Shown here: positions 18,071 through 26,925 of the stretch, piece after piece | How positions within the stretch are numbered: the first letter of the stretch is position 1 | Layout: every line of letters starts with the position of its first letter | DNA from: Pseudophaeobacter arcticus DSM 23566 | Lineage (GTDB): Bacteria; Pseudomonadota; Alphaproteobacteria; Rhodobacterales; Rhodobacteraceae | Reading direction: 5' to 3' | Assembly (NCBI RefSeq): GCF_000473205.1 | Contig: NZ_KI421507.1 | Location: forward strand, 2,159,301-2,223,300 | DNA: 64,000 nt | The notes under the pieces: generated by a model | The model's input: the letters and a program-made list of their open reading frames with translations, nothing else | Databases searched by the model: none | What the model was told of the DNA's origin: nothing | Translations under genes and position numbers: made by a program

Positions 18071-18646
18071 CTACTTCAACTTGGACAGCTTTTCCTGCAG
18101 TTCTGACAGCTGGCGTTTGATCGCATCCAGGTCTTCGCCATCCCCCTCCTTTGCAGGCTCCGCTTCTGGCGTGGTTGTGCCACCGCCCCAGCCCCCAGCA
18201 AGACCACCAGGCAGGCCAGCGGTCATTGCCTTCAAAAACGCCTCCTGCTGCACCTTCATCGCGTCAAATCCCGGTATCTGCGACATCGGGTTCATCGCCG
18301 AGATATTCTCAACCATCTGAGACTGACTGTCGCGCAGCATATCAAAGGAGGCCTGCAGGAACTGTGGCATCACCCCACCACCCGGCTGCATATAGCTGCG
18401 CACCAGATCGTTCAGCACATTGACCGGCAGCACATTCTCACCACGGCTTTCGTGTTCGGCAATAATCTGCAACAGGTATTGCCGTGTCAGATCATCACCG
18501 GACTTCAAATCGACAATCTGAACTTCACGCCCTTCCCGGATGAACCCCGCAATGTCTTCCAAGGTGACATAGTCGCTCGTCTCGGTGTTGTATAAGCGCC
18601 GGCTGGCGTAACGCTTGATCAGCAGGGGTTTTTCCTGATCGGCCAT
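18071..18646 (-). CDS. phaR: Polyhydroxyalkanoate synthesis repressor PhaR
   Basis: A 191-residue protein whose N-terminus (LIKRYASRRLYNTETSDYVTLEDI) is the PHB accumulation regulatory DNA-binding domain, followed by the PHB_acc region (GDDLTRQYLLQIIAEHE) and an acidic, coiled C-terminus. PhaR represses phasin and its own gene and is released by binding PHB. The ATG at 18646 follows GGGAGGG at 18652-18658 (minus-strand sense); a longer opening upstream does not look coding. A motif shared with the phaP and phaC/phaZ promoters lies 22-33 bases upstream of the start. Confidence 0.93.
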   Translation of the reverse strand: MADQEKPLLIKRYASRRLYNTETSDYVTLEDIAGFIREGREVQIVDLKSGDDLTRQYLLQIIAEHESRGENVLPVNVLNDLVRSYMQPGGGVMPQFLQASFDMLRDSQSQMVENISAMNPMSQIPGFDAMKVQQEAFLKAMTAGLPGGLAGGWGGGTTTPEAEPAKEGDGEDLDAIKRQLSELQEKLSKLK

Positions 18647-18667
18647 ACTGTCCCTCCCCGGACATGA

Positions 18668-18679
18668 TGCATTGCAGAA
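18668..18679 (-). promoter_or_regulatory. Candidate PhaR operator at phaR (autoregulation)
   Basis: TGCATTGCAGAA, the same core as the two arms upstream of phaP, sits just upstream of the phaR start. PhaR autoregulation through a TGCA-type site is known from Paracoccus and Cupriavidus; the assignment here rests on motif sharing. Confidence 0.6.
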
Positions 18680-18857
18680 AAGACTATGCGAGCGCAGAAC
18701 AAAAGAAAAGCCTGCAGAATGACCTTCCTTGGCACCCCTCCTCGCAGCCCGGCTCTTTGGCACAACGAGCACGCGCCTTCCGACTACAAATTAGCCCTTG
18801 AGCTAAACCTGACTTGAGGTTTTACAACCTGTCCTGAACGAAGACAGGAGACCTGGT

Positions 18858-19730
18858 TTGAACATTTTGATCCTTGGCGGCACCGGATCCATCGGCAGCG
18901 CCGTCACCGCAGAACTGGTGGCCCACAATCACAAGGTCATTGGTCTTTGCCGCTCTGAGGCTTCCGCACAGAAACTTGCCGCTTTGGGCGCCCAGCCTTG
19001 GCGGGGAGATCTGCGGGCTCCGGCCAGCTGGCGTGCCGCGCTCAGCCAGGTTGAGGCGGTGATACAGCTGGCTGCAACCTTTGAGGATGACTCAGGCGCG
19101 GTGGATGCCGCAGCCATTGCGGCAATCAAACAGGAAGCCCGCTGCCGCACCAGCCCGCTGCGGGTTCTCTATACCGGTGGCTGCTGGCTTTATGGTCAGA
19201 CCGGCGATCACACCGCCTCTGAAACCAGCCCAAAGCGCCCAATTGCTGCCTTTGCCTGGATGCAGGAAAATGCCCAGGCATTGCAGCAAGATCCCAAGAT
19301 CAGCAGCTGCATTGTTCATCCGGCCATGACCTACCATGAGGAAGGCGGTGGTGTTTTTTCGCGGCTGCTTGCCCAGGCTTCATCTGGGAGGCCGCTGGAG
19401 GTCTGGGGCAGTATCCATACCCGTTGGCCGCTGGTGCATCGCCGTGATCTGGCCCGCGCCTACCGCCTGTTGGTGGAACACCCCGATCTTTGTGGTCAGT
19501 ATAATGTCGCCGCCCAAAGCGGTGTGCCGATGCGGGATATTCTGGATGAGATCATCCGGCGACACCCCCATGACGGCGCCTATGTGGTGCGCAACCGCAA
19601 ATATGTGATGTTCAAATATGGTTCCTGGGCCGAAGGCCCGACGCTGGATCAGCAGATGGCCGCAGATAAGATCCAGACCGCCTGCGGCTGGCACCCCGAA
19701 GTCAGCGACTTTACCCAGGCCGCGTTCTAG
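18858..19730 (+). CDS. NAD-dependent epimerase/dehydratase (extended SDR) family protein
   Basis: A 290-residue protein with the Rossmann motif GGTGSIGSA near the N-terminus, an ATF segment in the NAD pocket, and a downstream HRRDLARAYRLLVEHPDL typical of extended SDRs. The classical YxxxK pair is not evident where expected, so it may be an atypical SDR such as an NAD(P)-binding regulator or a reductase with unknown substrate. It starts with TTG at 18858 after a clear AGGAG. It is transcribed alone between phaR and phaP, opposite to both. Confidence 0.78.
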   Translation: MNILILGGTGSIGSAVTAELVAHNHKVIGLCRSEASAQKLAALGAQPWRGDLRAPASWRAALSQVEAVIQLAATFEDDSGAVDAAAIAAIKQEARCRTSPLRVLYTGGCWLYGQTGDHTASETSPKRPIAAFAWMQENAQALQQDPKISSCIVHPAMTYHEEGGGVFSRLLAQASSGRPLEVWGSIHTRWPLVHRRDLARAYRLLVEHPDLCGQYNVAAQSGVPMRDILDEIIRRHPHDGAYVVRNRKYVMFKYGSWAEGPTLDQQMAADKIQTACGWHPEVSDFTQAAF

Positions 19731-19759
19731 GTCGAGTTCTAGGTCGGGTTCTAGGTCGG
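19724..19759. repeat. 12-bp tandem repeat, three units
   Basis: Three consecutive units of GTTCTAGGTCG(A/G) begin inside the last codons of the epimerase gene (the first unit holds its TAG stop) and run into the convergent intergenic space before phaP. Degenerate copies continue to about 19800. Confidence 0.85.
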
Positions 19760-19969
19760 CCCGGGTTCCTGGCAGGACTGTATTCTAGGCCAGGTCTGTT
19801 TTCCTGGCAGATCTGGGGTCCAGCCCCAACCCTCCCCCCCCCTCGACCGAGAGAAAAAACAAAAAAGGACAGGTCAAACGACCTGCCCTTTTGGACACGT
19901 AAGAGGGGATCATATGCAGGGAGGAGCCTTGATCCCGCTCTTCGCGGTCAGCCAGCCCATTAGGGCTGC

Positions 19970-20413
19970 TTATTTTGCGGCTGCTTTTTTGGCGGCAGTG
20001 GTCACTTCGGAAGTGGCCTTTTTGACAGCGGCAGTGGCTTCTTCGCCCATGTCTTTGCCTGCGGCCATCAGCAATTCAACGGTTTCCATCTGCACTTTTT
20101 TTGCAACTTCGGCAAATGCGGCCATGTTTTCGGCTGCGACTTCTGCAGAGGCGCTGGCGAAATCGGTGGCAGATTTTGCATACTCAGAAGGATCTGTCTG
20201 AGCTTTGGAAACGCTGGACATTTTGGCCAGGGCGTCTTTGGTCCATTTGCTGGAGATTTCCGAGGACTGCTCAGCAGCACCCAGAACAACGGCGCTCAGC
20301 TTTTCGTTCAGCGCAGCGGTGTTTTTGAAGGCTTCTTCCATGGCGGATGTATCCACCGGAAATGCGCCCATCATGTCTTTCATCATAGCGGTAAAATCTT
20401 GGGTCTTAGCCAT
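19970..20413 (-). CDS. phaP: Phasin family protein (PHB granule surface)
   Basis: A 147-residue alanine-rich, fully helical phasin: MAKTQDFTAMMKDMMGAFP, central amphipathic helices around ALNEKLSAVVLGAAEQSSEI, and a lysine/alanine tail ending AAKKAAAK that resembles the PhaF-type basic tail. Phasins coat PHB granules. The ATG at 20413 has AGAGGAA upstream; an earlier ATG at 20437 lacks one. Two motif arms matching the phaR upstream site lie about 65-110 bases upstream. Confidence 0.9.
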   Translation of the reverse strand: MAKTQDFTAMMKDMMGAFPVDTSAMEEAFKNTAALNEKLSAVVLGAAEQSSEISSKWTKDALAKMSSVSKAQTDPSEYAKSATDFASASAEVAAENMAAFAEVAKKVQMETVELLMAAGKDMGEEATAAVKKATSEVTTAAKKAAAK

Positions 20414-20477
20414 TGTACTGGTTCCTCTGGTTGCCATCTCGGGACCACCCCGCGTTTCAGCATGAGGAAAATATACT

Positions 20478-20521
20478 TTCTGCATTGCAGCATTTCAAGA
20501 AAATAATGCTGCAATGCAGAA
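20478..20521. promoter_or_regulatory. Paired candidate PhaR operator upstream of phaP
   Basis: TTCTGCATTGCAGCATT (20478-20494) and its exact reverse complement AATGCTGCAATGCAGAA (20505-20521) form a perfect 17-bp inverted repeat with a 10-bp spacer. Each arm holds the TGCA-type core expected of PhaR sites. The position just upstream of phaP fits repression of phasin. Confidence 0.7.
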
Positions 20522-20544
20522 TAAACTAGCGTAAACCTACAAAA

Positions 20545-22350
20545 TCAATCATTTGCCCGGACGCGCACATAGCTGCCAGGGGCTGGTTCCAGCACTGGAT
20601 AGCCCGAATCACCGGGGATGCGCGCCGGAACCTGCTTGCCCGAGCGCTTCTTCAGCCAGCTCTCCCAACGTGGCCACCAGGACCCTTCGTTGAAACTCGC
20701 CCCTTCCATCCATGCCTCTGGGGTCAGCTTCAGATCGTCGTTGGTGTAGTGACCATATTTGTTGCGGCTGGGCGGGTTGATAATGCCGGCGATATGGCCG
20801 GACTGCGACACGATGAAGGTCTTGCTGCGCGCCCCCATCTGCTGCACGCCTTTGTAACAATTGCTCCAAGGCGCGATATGATCCGTCTCACAGGTGATCG
20901 CCATCAGGGGAATATCCACGTCCTTGAGCTGCAGCATCTCGCCAAAGAGTTCAAAACCGCCATCGGCAAACTGGTTGCCCTGGCACAGCCCACGCAGATA
21001 TTCCTCTGCCATCTTGCCTGGTAGATTGGCACCATCGCCATTCCAATACAGCAGATCAAAGGCAGGCGGGGTCTCTCCCAGCATGTAGCTGCGGATGGCG
21101 GGGCCATAGACCAGATCGTTTGCCCGCAGGAACGAGAAGGTGCGCGCCATGATAAAGGAGGGCAAAATGCCGTCTTCGCCAATCTCCTCGACAATTGCGT
21201 CGACAAAATCATTCTGCAGGAAAGGCGTAAAATCACCCTGATCGGAAAAATCCGTCAGCGCAGTAAACAGTGTTGCCGACTTTACCGATTTATCGCCGCG
21301 TTTTTTCATCAAGGCCAGCGTCAGGCTCAGCGTGGTGCCCGCAATGCAATAGCCGATGGCGTTGATTTGCTTGACCTTGCAGATTTCCTTGGCCTTTTCA
21401 AAAGCGGTCAGGAAGCCTTCTTCGACGTAGTCTTCCATGCTGACATCGGCATAGTCCTTGTTGGGATTGATCCAGGAGACCACAAACAGGGTATAGCCCT
21501 GTTCGGTCACCCATTTGATCAGGCTGTTCTGCGCCTTGAGGTCAAGGATGTAGAATTTGTTGATCCAGGGCGGGAACAACACGATGGGGGTTTCGTGCAC
21601 GGTTTCGGTGGTGGGGTGATACTGGATCATCTCCATCATCCGATTGCGATAGACCACTTCTCCCGGAGTGGTGGCAATATTACCCCCGATCTCAAAGGCG
21701 GTTTCATCCGCCAGCCGTACCACCAGCTCGCCGTTATTGGCCTCAAGATCGTTGACCAGATTCTGCATCCCGTCGATCAGGGATTTCCCTTCGGTCTCCA
21801 GCGCCTTTTCCAGCGCATCCGGGTTGGTGGGCAGGAAATTGGTCGGCGCCATCATGTTGATGATCTGATCGGAGAAGTATTTCAGCCGGTGGCGATCAAT
21901 AGGGTCCAGATCATCGACCTGCGCTACGGCTTCGCGAATTGTCTCGGCATTTGTCAGATACTGCTGCTTTACAAAGCTGAAATAGGGGTTGTTGTCCCAC
22001 ATCGGATTGCCAAAGCGGCGGTCTTGCGATGGCTCTGATGTGGTGCTTTCATGGCCCTGCGCGGCCAGAACTTTCTGTGCCTCGGCAAAATTCAGCACAG
22101 ATTTCCCCCAAAATTCGACCTGCTTTTCCATCAATTTAGCAGGGTTTTGCAGGATTTCGGTCCAATACGAGGTTGCTGCACGTGCAAACAACTCCTGATT
22201 CGGACCATCCAAACCGGGGTTGTGGCCTTTCTTGCTGGCCATGATTTCAACCATTTTCTTTGAGAGCTGGTCAACTCTCTCCATATTTTCCTTAAGGCGT
22301 TCAAGGTGTTCTGGCGAAGTGCCATGATCCAGCGCGTCACTTGTTGTCAT
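20545..22350 (-). CDS. phaC: Class I poly(3-hydroxyalkanoate) synthase
   Basis: A 601-residue polymerase that joins 3-hydroxybutyryl-CoA into PHB at the granule surface. It has the PhaC N-terminal domain (YWTEILQNPAKLMEKQVEFW), the lipase-like box GYCIAG with Cys335 as nucleophile, the catalytic Asp region ITCETDHIAPW and the His in VSQSGHIAGI. Length is right for class I. It is transcribed upstream of phaP on the same strand and divergent from phaZ, with a motif palindrome between. Confidence 0.97.
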   Translation of the reverse strand: MTTSDALDHGTSPEHLERLKENMERVDQLSKKMVEIMASKKGHNPGLDGPNQELFARAATSYWTEILQNPAKLMEKQVEFWGKSVLNFAEAQKVLAAQGHESTTSEPSQDRRFGNPMWDNNPYFSFVKQQYLTNAETIREAVAQVDDLDPIDRHRLKYFSDQIINMMAPTNFLPTNPDALEKALETEGKSLIDGMQNLVNDLEANNGELVVRLADETAFEIGGNIATTPGEVVYRNRMMEMIQYHPTTETVHETPIVLFPPWINKFYILDLKAQNSLIKWVTEQGYTLFVVSWINPNKDYADVSMEDYVEEGFLTAFEKAKEICKVKQINAIGYCIAGTTLSLTLALMKKRGDKSVKSATLFTALTDFSDQGDFTPFLQNDFVDAIVEEIGEDGILPSFIMARTFSFLRANDLVYGPAIRSYMLGETPPAFDLLYWNGDGANLPGKMAEEYLRGLCQGNQFADGGFELFGEMLQLKDVDIPLMAITCETDHIAPWSNCYKGVQQMGARSKTFIVSQSGHIAGIINPPSRNKYGHYTNDDLKLTPEAWMEGASFNEGSWWPRWESWLKKRSGKQVPARIPGDSGYPVLEPAPGSYVRVRAND

Positions 22351-22372
22351 CTTAAGGAATCCCCCATACTCT

Positions 22373-22387
22373 TTCTGCTGTGCAGAA
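22373..22387. promoter_or_regulatory. Candidate PhaR operator in the phaC/phaZ divergent region
   Basis: TTCTGCTGTGCAGAA is a perfect 6-bp-arm palindrome (TTCTGC-TGT-GCAGAA) matching the half-sites near phaP and phaR. It sits between the divergent synthase and depolymerase starts. Confidence 0.55.
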
Positions 22388-22503
22388 TACTGGTTTGCCC
22401 ATGTTACGCCAAAGCGACGAAAGGTCCGAGGCCCTGCATTATATCCGCTCCCGATCGTGGGATTTAAAACGGCGGGCAGTCAAGCAGTCAAAAGGAAAGC
22501 CAT

Positions 22504-23802
22504 ATGCGTTTTATGATGTCGTACGACTTGATGGAAACCGCCCGGAATATGAACCAGTGGCTGGGCGCCAGTGCCTTGTCGATGGCCTCCTACCCTGCCT
22601 TTTCGGCGGTCCCCAACCCGGCGCTTAGCTGGATGGCCGCCTGGGGCGAAGTCACCGAACGCACCTTTCAACGCATGAGCGTCAAACCCGACTGGGGCAT
22701 CCACAGTTTCACCTGCGAAGACGGCAAGGACCATCTGGTCGAAGTCACCCCGGTAGTTGAACGCGACTTTGGCGATCTTATTCACTTCTGCGTCGCTGGC
22801 CGCGAAGAACAGCCCCGCAAGGTTCTGGTCGTGGCCCCGATGTCTGGCCACTATGCAACGCTGCTGCGCTCCACCGTCAAAAGCCTGCTTGTCAACTGTG
22901 AAGTCTATATAACGGACTGGCACAACGCCCGCGACATTCCGGTCTCTGCCGGCAAGTTCGATATCGAAGATTACACATTGTACCTTGTTGATTTCATGCG
23001 TGAACTGGGCCCAGACACCCATGTGATTGCGGTCTGTCAGCCAGCGCCGCTGACCCTGGCGGCAACCGCCTATCTGGCCGAGCAGGATCCTGCTGCACAG
23101 CCCTCCTCGCTGACCCTGATTGGCGGTCCGGTTGACCCGGATGCCACCCCAACCGAGGTCACCGACTTTGGTCGCCGGGTCACCATGGGCCAGCTGGAAG
23201 AAACCATGATCCAGCGGGTTGGTTTCAAATACAAGGGCGTTGGCCGCAAGGTCTATCCCGGCCTGCTGCAGCTCTCTTCTTTCATGTCGATGAACATGGA
23301 TCGTCACTCGCAGGCCTTTAGCGATCAGATCCAGCGCGCCAGCCGTGGTGAATCCTCGGAGCACGATGCCCATAACCGTTTTTACGATGAATATCTGGCG
23401 GTGATGGATATGACGGCAGAGTTCTACCTTTCCACCGTTGAGCGCGTGTTCAAATCCCGTGAAATCGCCCGCAATGAATTTGTCGTGGATGGCCATAAGG
23501 TTGATATCGGTGCGATCACCGATGTGGCGGTGAAATCCGTTGAAGGCGCCAATGATGATATCTCGGCCCCCGGCCAGTGTATTGCAGCATTGGATCTGTG
23601 TACCGGCCTGCCAGACAGCAAGAAGGCCAGCCATGTCGAACCCGGCGCCGGCCACTATGGTATCTTTGCGGGCCGCAGCTGGCGCGACAATATCCGCCCC
23701 CTGGTCATTGAATTCATGGATGCAAACAGCCGCAAACCCAAAACCGCTGCAAAACCCCAGGTGACCAAAGGCAAGGCCAAACTCACCGCCGTGGAAGGCT
23801 GA
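22504..23802 (+). CDS. phaZ: Intracellular poly(3-hydroxybutyrate) depolymerase
   Basis: A 432-residue enzyme of the intracellular PhaZ type (no signal peptide). The N-terminus MRFMMSYDLMETARN and the region HVIAVCQPAPLTLAA, where the nucleophile is a Cys in a VCQPA context, are typical of PhaZa1-type depolymerases. The C-terminal GAGHYGIFAGRSWRDNI carries the catalytic His. It mobilises PHB and is divergent from phaC. The start has AAAGGAAAG upstream. A short lysine-rich tail follows the catalytic domain. Confidence 0.93.
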   Translation: MRFMMSYDLMETARNMNQWLGASALSMASYPAFSAVPNPALSWMAAWGEVTERTFQRMSVKPDWGIHSFTCEDGKDHLVEVTPVVERDFGDLIHFCVAGREEQPRKVLVVAPMSGHYATLLRSTVKSLLVNCEVYITDWHNARDIPVSAGKFDIEDYTLYLVDFMRELGPDTHVIAVCQPAPLTLAATAYLAEQDPAAQPSSLTLIGGPVDPDATPTEVTDFGRRVTMGQLEETMIQRVGFKYKGVGRKVYPGLLQLSSFMSMNMDRHSQAFSDQIQRASRGESSEHDAHNRFYDEYLAVMDMTAEFYLSTVERVFKSREIARNEFVVDGHKVDIGAITDVAVKSVEGANDDISAPGQCIAALDLCTGLPDSKKASHVEPGAGHYGIFAGRSWRDNIRPLVIEFMDANSRKPKTAAKPQVTKGKAKLTAVEG

Positions 23803-23806
23803 ACTC

Positions 23807-24379
23807 ATGCACGACGGGACCTTTAACTTTTCCTGCTCCTGTGGCTGCTTTGCCGGCCATATTTCGGCAGAGGGACAAAAATCCGGGCTTCGGATCTTGT
23901 GCCATTGTCCGGATTGTCGCGCGGCTGAGCTCTATCATCATCAACCCGACCCGGTTGAGGGGGTAGACCTGTTTCAACTGGCGCCGCATGCCATCACCAT
24001 CACCAAGGGAGCAGAGCACCTGCACCTTCTGCGCCTTGGTCCCAAAGGCCTGTTTCGCTGGTACGCAGGGTGCTGTGGCACCCCCTTTGCCAATACCCTT
24101 TCAAAACCGCAGCTGGCCTTTGCCGGGCTGCGGACAGATCTGTTTGACGACAAGAACGCACTCGGCAAGGTCAAAGCCCAGGCCCATGTCCCCCGCCCCG
24201 GCAAGCCGCCGCGCAGCCAAGGCATGGCACGCATGGTCTATGGGATCTTCTCACGGATGATTACCGCACGCCTGTCCGGCCTGTGGCGTGAGACGCCCTT
24301 TTTTGATGTTGAAACCGGCAAGCCAGTGGCGGAGCCAGAGGTGCTGTCAAAAGAGGCCCGCGCCAAGCTCTACCCCTAG
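23807..24379 (+). CDS. DUF6151 family (GFA/Mss4-like zinc-binding) protein
   Basis: A 190-residue protein starting 4 bases after phaZ ends. Cysteine pairs in CSCGCFAGHI, CHCPDCRA and AGCCGTPFAN match the zinc-binding pattern of the Mss4-like/GFA fold, and a GKPPRSQGMARMVYG segment follows. The family is often annotated near aldehyde or glutathione metabolism, but no activity is established. Close spacing suggests cotranscription with phaZ. Confidence 0.78.
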   Translation: MHDGTFNFSCSCGCFAGHISAEGQKSGLRILCHCPDCRAAELYHHQPDPVEGVDLFQLAPHAITITKGAEHLHLLRLGPKGLFRWYAGCCGTPFANTLSKPQLAFAGLRTDLFDDKNALGKVKAQAHVPRPGKPPRSQGMARMVYGIFSRMITARLSGLWRETPFFDVETGKPVAEPEVLSKEARAKLYP

Positions 24380-24410
24380 GGCCTGCGCGCCCCCCCCCCC
24401 TGAACAACCT

Positions 24411-24485
24411 GCACAGCCCCTGTCTGCACAGCCCCTGTCTACACGATCCCTGTCTACACGATCCCTGTCTGCACGATCCCTGTCG
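24411..24485. repeat. 15-bp tandem repeat, five units
   Basis: Five tandem units of consensus (G/A)CAC(A/G)(G/A/T)(C/T)CCCTGTCT occupy the space between convergent genes: two identical, then two identical, then one variant, with a decayed partial unit at 24486-24500. A run of 11 Cs at 24390-24400 precedes them. Confidence 0.85.
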
Positions 24486-24532
24486 GTCACGATCCCCGAC
24501 AGGGTTGAAACTCTGTCTCAGGAAGCGCTGCC

Positions 24533-25270
24533 CTAGGCGGCCTCTGCGCCCACAGGGCTCGCCAGCCAATGCAACAGCGCCCGGTTGACCGCTTCCGGCT
24601 GTTCCAGCCCCGGCAAATGCCCAGCGCCTGCAATGATTTCCAGCCCGGCATGGGGGATCAGCTCCGCCATGAATTCATGGCGCTTGACCGGCGTCAGGCG
24701 GTCATATTCTCCACAAAGGATGAGCGTCGGCACCCGACAGCGCCGCGCTGTCGCCTGCTGGTCAAGCCGACGTTGCAAAGCCCGGCTTTGATCAACAAAC
24801 AGCTCCGCCCCCAGATCCAGCCCCATCTCACGCACCAGATTGAGGATATCAAGCCGCCGCGCCCCCGGAGCCAGCACCTCTGGCGGCAAGGAGAGCTGCA
24901 GGGCCTTTTCCAGCCCGCCGGTGCGGGCACTGACAATCAGCGGCTCCCGCATGGATGCCTGATCCGGCGTTTCAGACAATGGAGTTGTCGCCATCAGGCA
25001 AAGCCGGGTGATCCGTTCCGGGGCGCGGCGCAAAATCTCCAGTGCCACGATCCCCCCCATCGACAGGCCAACCAGAGCAAACTTTGCGGGCAGCATTGAC
25101 AGGATATGCGTCGCAATATCTTCGATGCGCGCCCCGCCATGCAGAGGTGCGACCATAACCGGAGCCTGTACAGACAGGGCCTGCAGCTGCGGCGTAAAGA
25201 CCCGCGCATCACACATCATGCCCGGCAAAAACACCACGGGTTCGCGCCCCCAATTCCCTGCTTGCTCCAT
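24533..25270 (-). CDS. Alpha/beta hydrolase
   Basis: A 245-residue alpha/beta-hydrolase-fold protein. The oxyanion segment is FLPGMMCDARVF, the nucleophile elbow GLSMGG, the acid in CGEYDRLTP and the His in AGAGHLPGLEQPE. It is similar in layout to MhpC/3-oxoadipate enol-lactonase-like esterases. The substrate is not evident. It converges with the DUF6151 gene across tandem repeats. Confidence 0.85.
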   Translation of the reverse strand: MEQAGNWGREPVVFLPGMMCDARVFTPQLQALSVQAPVMVAPLHGGARIEDIATHILSMLPAKFALVGLSMGGIVALEILRRAPERITRLCLMATTPLSETPDQASMREPLIVSARTGGLEKALQLSLPPEVLAPGARRLDILNLVREMGLDLGAELFVDQSRALQRRLDQQATARRCRVPTLILCGEYDRLTPVKRHEFMAELIPHAGLEIIAGAGHLPGLEQPEAVNRALLHWLASPVGAEAA

Positions 25271-25489
25271 GCCGCCCTACCTTTATCGCGTTGATCTTGA
25301 AATACTATCTTCTGGGACAGCTTCTGGAGAGTTCAAACCAGCCTCGCGTGTCTCCCCCTCACTCTTGCGGTGACTTTCCTTCGGGAGCAAGAGATATTCC
25401 CGCCAGATCCGCACGCAAGCGCAGATCCTGTCGGACCCAGCAGTGGCTCGGAAAGGATCTGCGGTGGCTTGACGACACCGCAGGAAAAA

Positions 25490-25921
25490 TCAGTATCCGT
25501 CCCAGCGAAAGGCACCATTGTCGGCCAGCGGTGAAAACGGGTTATGCGCCACTTCCCAGATATGGCCATCGGGTGCTCTGAAATAGCCGATATAGCCCCC
25601 CCAAAACACCTCGCCGCCTGGGCGCAGGATTTCCCCGCCAGCCTCCCTGGCAAGCGCCAGCATATCATCCACCTCTTCGCGGCTGCGGGTATTGTAGCTC
25701 AGCGTCATCGCGCCGGTGCCCAGGGCCTCAACCGGCAGTCCGATGTCCTCTGCCAGTTTGTCCAGAGGATACAGCCCCAGCGTCTGCGAGATCAGATCAA
25801 AAGCAACCACGCCGTCCGGGCTTTCGACCGCTTGCCAGCCCAGCGCCGCATAAAAGGCGGCAGCCTGTTCAATATCCGGCACCCCGAGGGTGATCAAACT
25901 CACCCGTTGTTCCATGGTCAT
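25490..25921 (-). CDS. VOC (glyoxalase/bleomycin resistance) superfamily protein
   Basis: A 143-residue protein with two beta-alpha-beta-beta-beta units (VSLITLGVPDIEQAAAFYAALGW and the C-terminal YIGYFRAPDGHIWEVAHNP). The H and E of DGHIWEVA are metal-ligand positions; the first metal position is not an obvious His. The ATG at 25921 follows AGGAGAGG, favouring it over the ATG two codons later. It could be a resistance protein or a small-molecule binding protein. Confidence 0.85.
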   Translation of the reverse strand: MTMEQRVSLITLGVPDIEQAAAFYAALGWQAVESPDGVVAFDLISQTLGLYPLDKLAEDIGLPVEALGTGAMTLSYNTRSREEVDDMLALAREAGGEILRPGGEVFWGGYIGYFRAPDGHIWEVAHNPFSPLADNGAFRWDGY

Positions 25922-25986
25922 AACCTCTCCTTTCGCCTCTAGATCCCGTACTCTGGCCTCAAAATCCGCCCATAGCTGGCAACCGG

Positions 25987-26727
25987 CTAAAGCAACTCGG
26001 ATATGGATGTTTCAATTAGTTTCAGACAGGCATCATCCGAAAACCGATGGTCCGCATCCTTGACCAGGTTCAGCCGCATGTCCACACAGGTTGCATGATG
26101 CAAAAGCCGCAGCGCCGTGTCCGTCGAGACGGCTGTATCAGCCGTCCCCTGCAAACAGCGCACCGGAAAGGGCAGGTCCAGCGCCTGCCGCAGCACCAGT
26201 CGGTTGCGGCCATCTTCGATCATGCGTTTGCTGATGCGGTAAGGCTCCATGTAATCGCTGGGCAACTCAACATATCCCTGCGCCTCCAGTTCGGCCTTCT
26301 GTGCTGCGCTAAAATTGGCCCAATAGCCGTCTTCCGTGAAATCCGGCGCTGCGGCAATGGTCACCATGCCCTGGATACGCTCGGGCAGGGCCCTGGCCAG
26401 AAGCAGCGCCTGCCATCCCCCCATGGACGATCCCACAATCAGCAAGGGTCCTGTGGTCAACGCAGAGACGGCAGCAAGGGTATCCTCATGCCAATCCCCG
26501 ATACAGCCTTCCTCAAACCGCCCCGAACTTTCGCCATGGCCAGAATAGTCGAACCGTAAGAACCCCAGACCAGCTGATTTGGCCCAGGCCTCCAGATGGA
26601 GCGCCTTGGTTCCCTCCATGTCGGATTTGAGCCCCCCGAGGAAGACAAGCGTCACCCCCGCCCCCCTATGCAAGTGATAGGCAATAGAGCGCCCCTGTTC
26701 GGTGGTCAGAAACGTCGCTGCAGCCAT
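25987..26727 (-). CDS. Alpha/beta hydrolase (ABHD10-like serine hydrolase)
   Basis: A 246-residue hydrolase. It has the FLGGLKSDMEGTKA oxyanion region, FDYSGHGESSG, the nucleophile elbow GSSMGGW, and the C-terminal KDADHRFSDD with the catalytic His. This arrangement is typical of the bacterial relatives of ABHD10 thioesterase/esterase. The substrate is unknown. It is on the same strand as the VOC gene with 65 bases between, possibly one transcript. Confidence 0.85.
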   Translation of the reverse strand: MAAATFLTTEQGRSIAYHLHRGAGVTLVFLGGLKSDMEGTKALHLEAWAKSAGLGFLRFDYSGHGESSGRFEEGCIGDWHEDTLAAVSALTTGPLLIVGSSMGGWQALLLARALPERIQGMVTIAAAPDFTEDGYWANFSAAQKAELEAQGYVELPSDYMEPYRISKRMIEDGRNRLVLRQALDLPFPVRCLQGTADTAVSTDTALRLLHHATCVDMRLNLVKDADHRFSDDACLKLIETSISELL

Positions 26728-26925
26728 GTCTGTGCACTCCCTTATTGGCTATCTCTGGGTCCAGATGTGTCACGCAATGCGCGAGGCTGCAATTGTCAAA
26801 ACCGCCCCGCCCCCAAGTTGCCCCCGCAGGCAAAGGACAACAGCCAGACTTGCTCCCCCCGCCCAGAGCTTTTAGGTTGCGCCAGATGGCCAGCGCCGCG
26901 CCCGGCGACGCCACAGGGATCTACG

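Noticed and set aside
22480..23808. 442-codon open frame on the minus strand
   Set aside because: Antisense to phaZ, rich in G, H and R residues, without ribosome-binding site or motifs.
24411..24485. Tandem repeat considered as CRISPR
   Set aside because: Units are contiguous with no spacers and no cas genes nearby.
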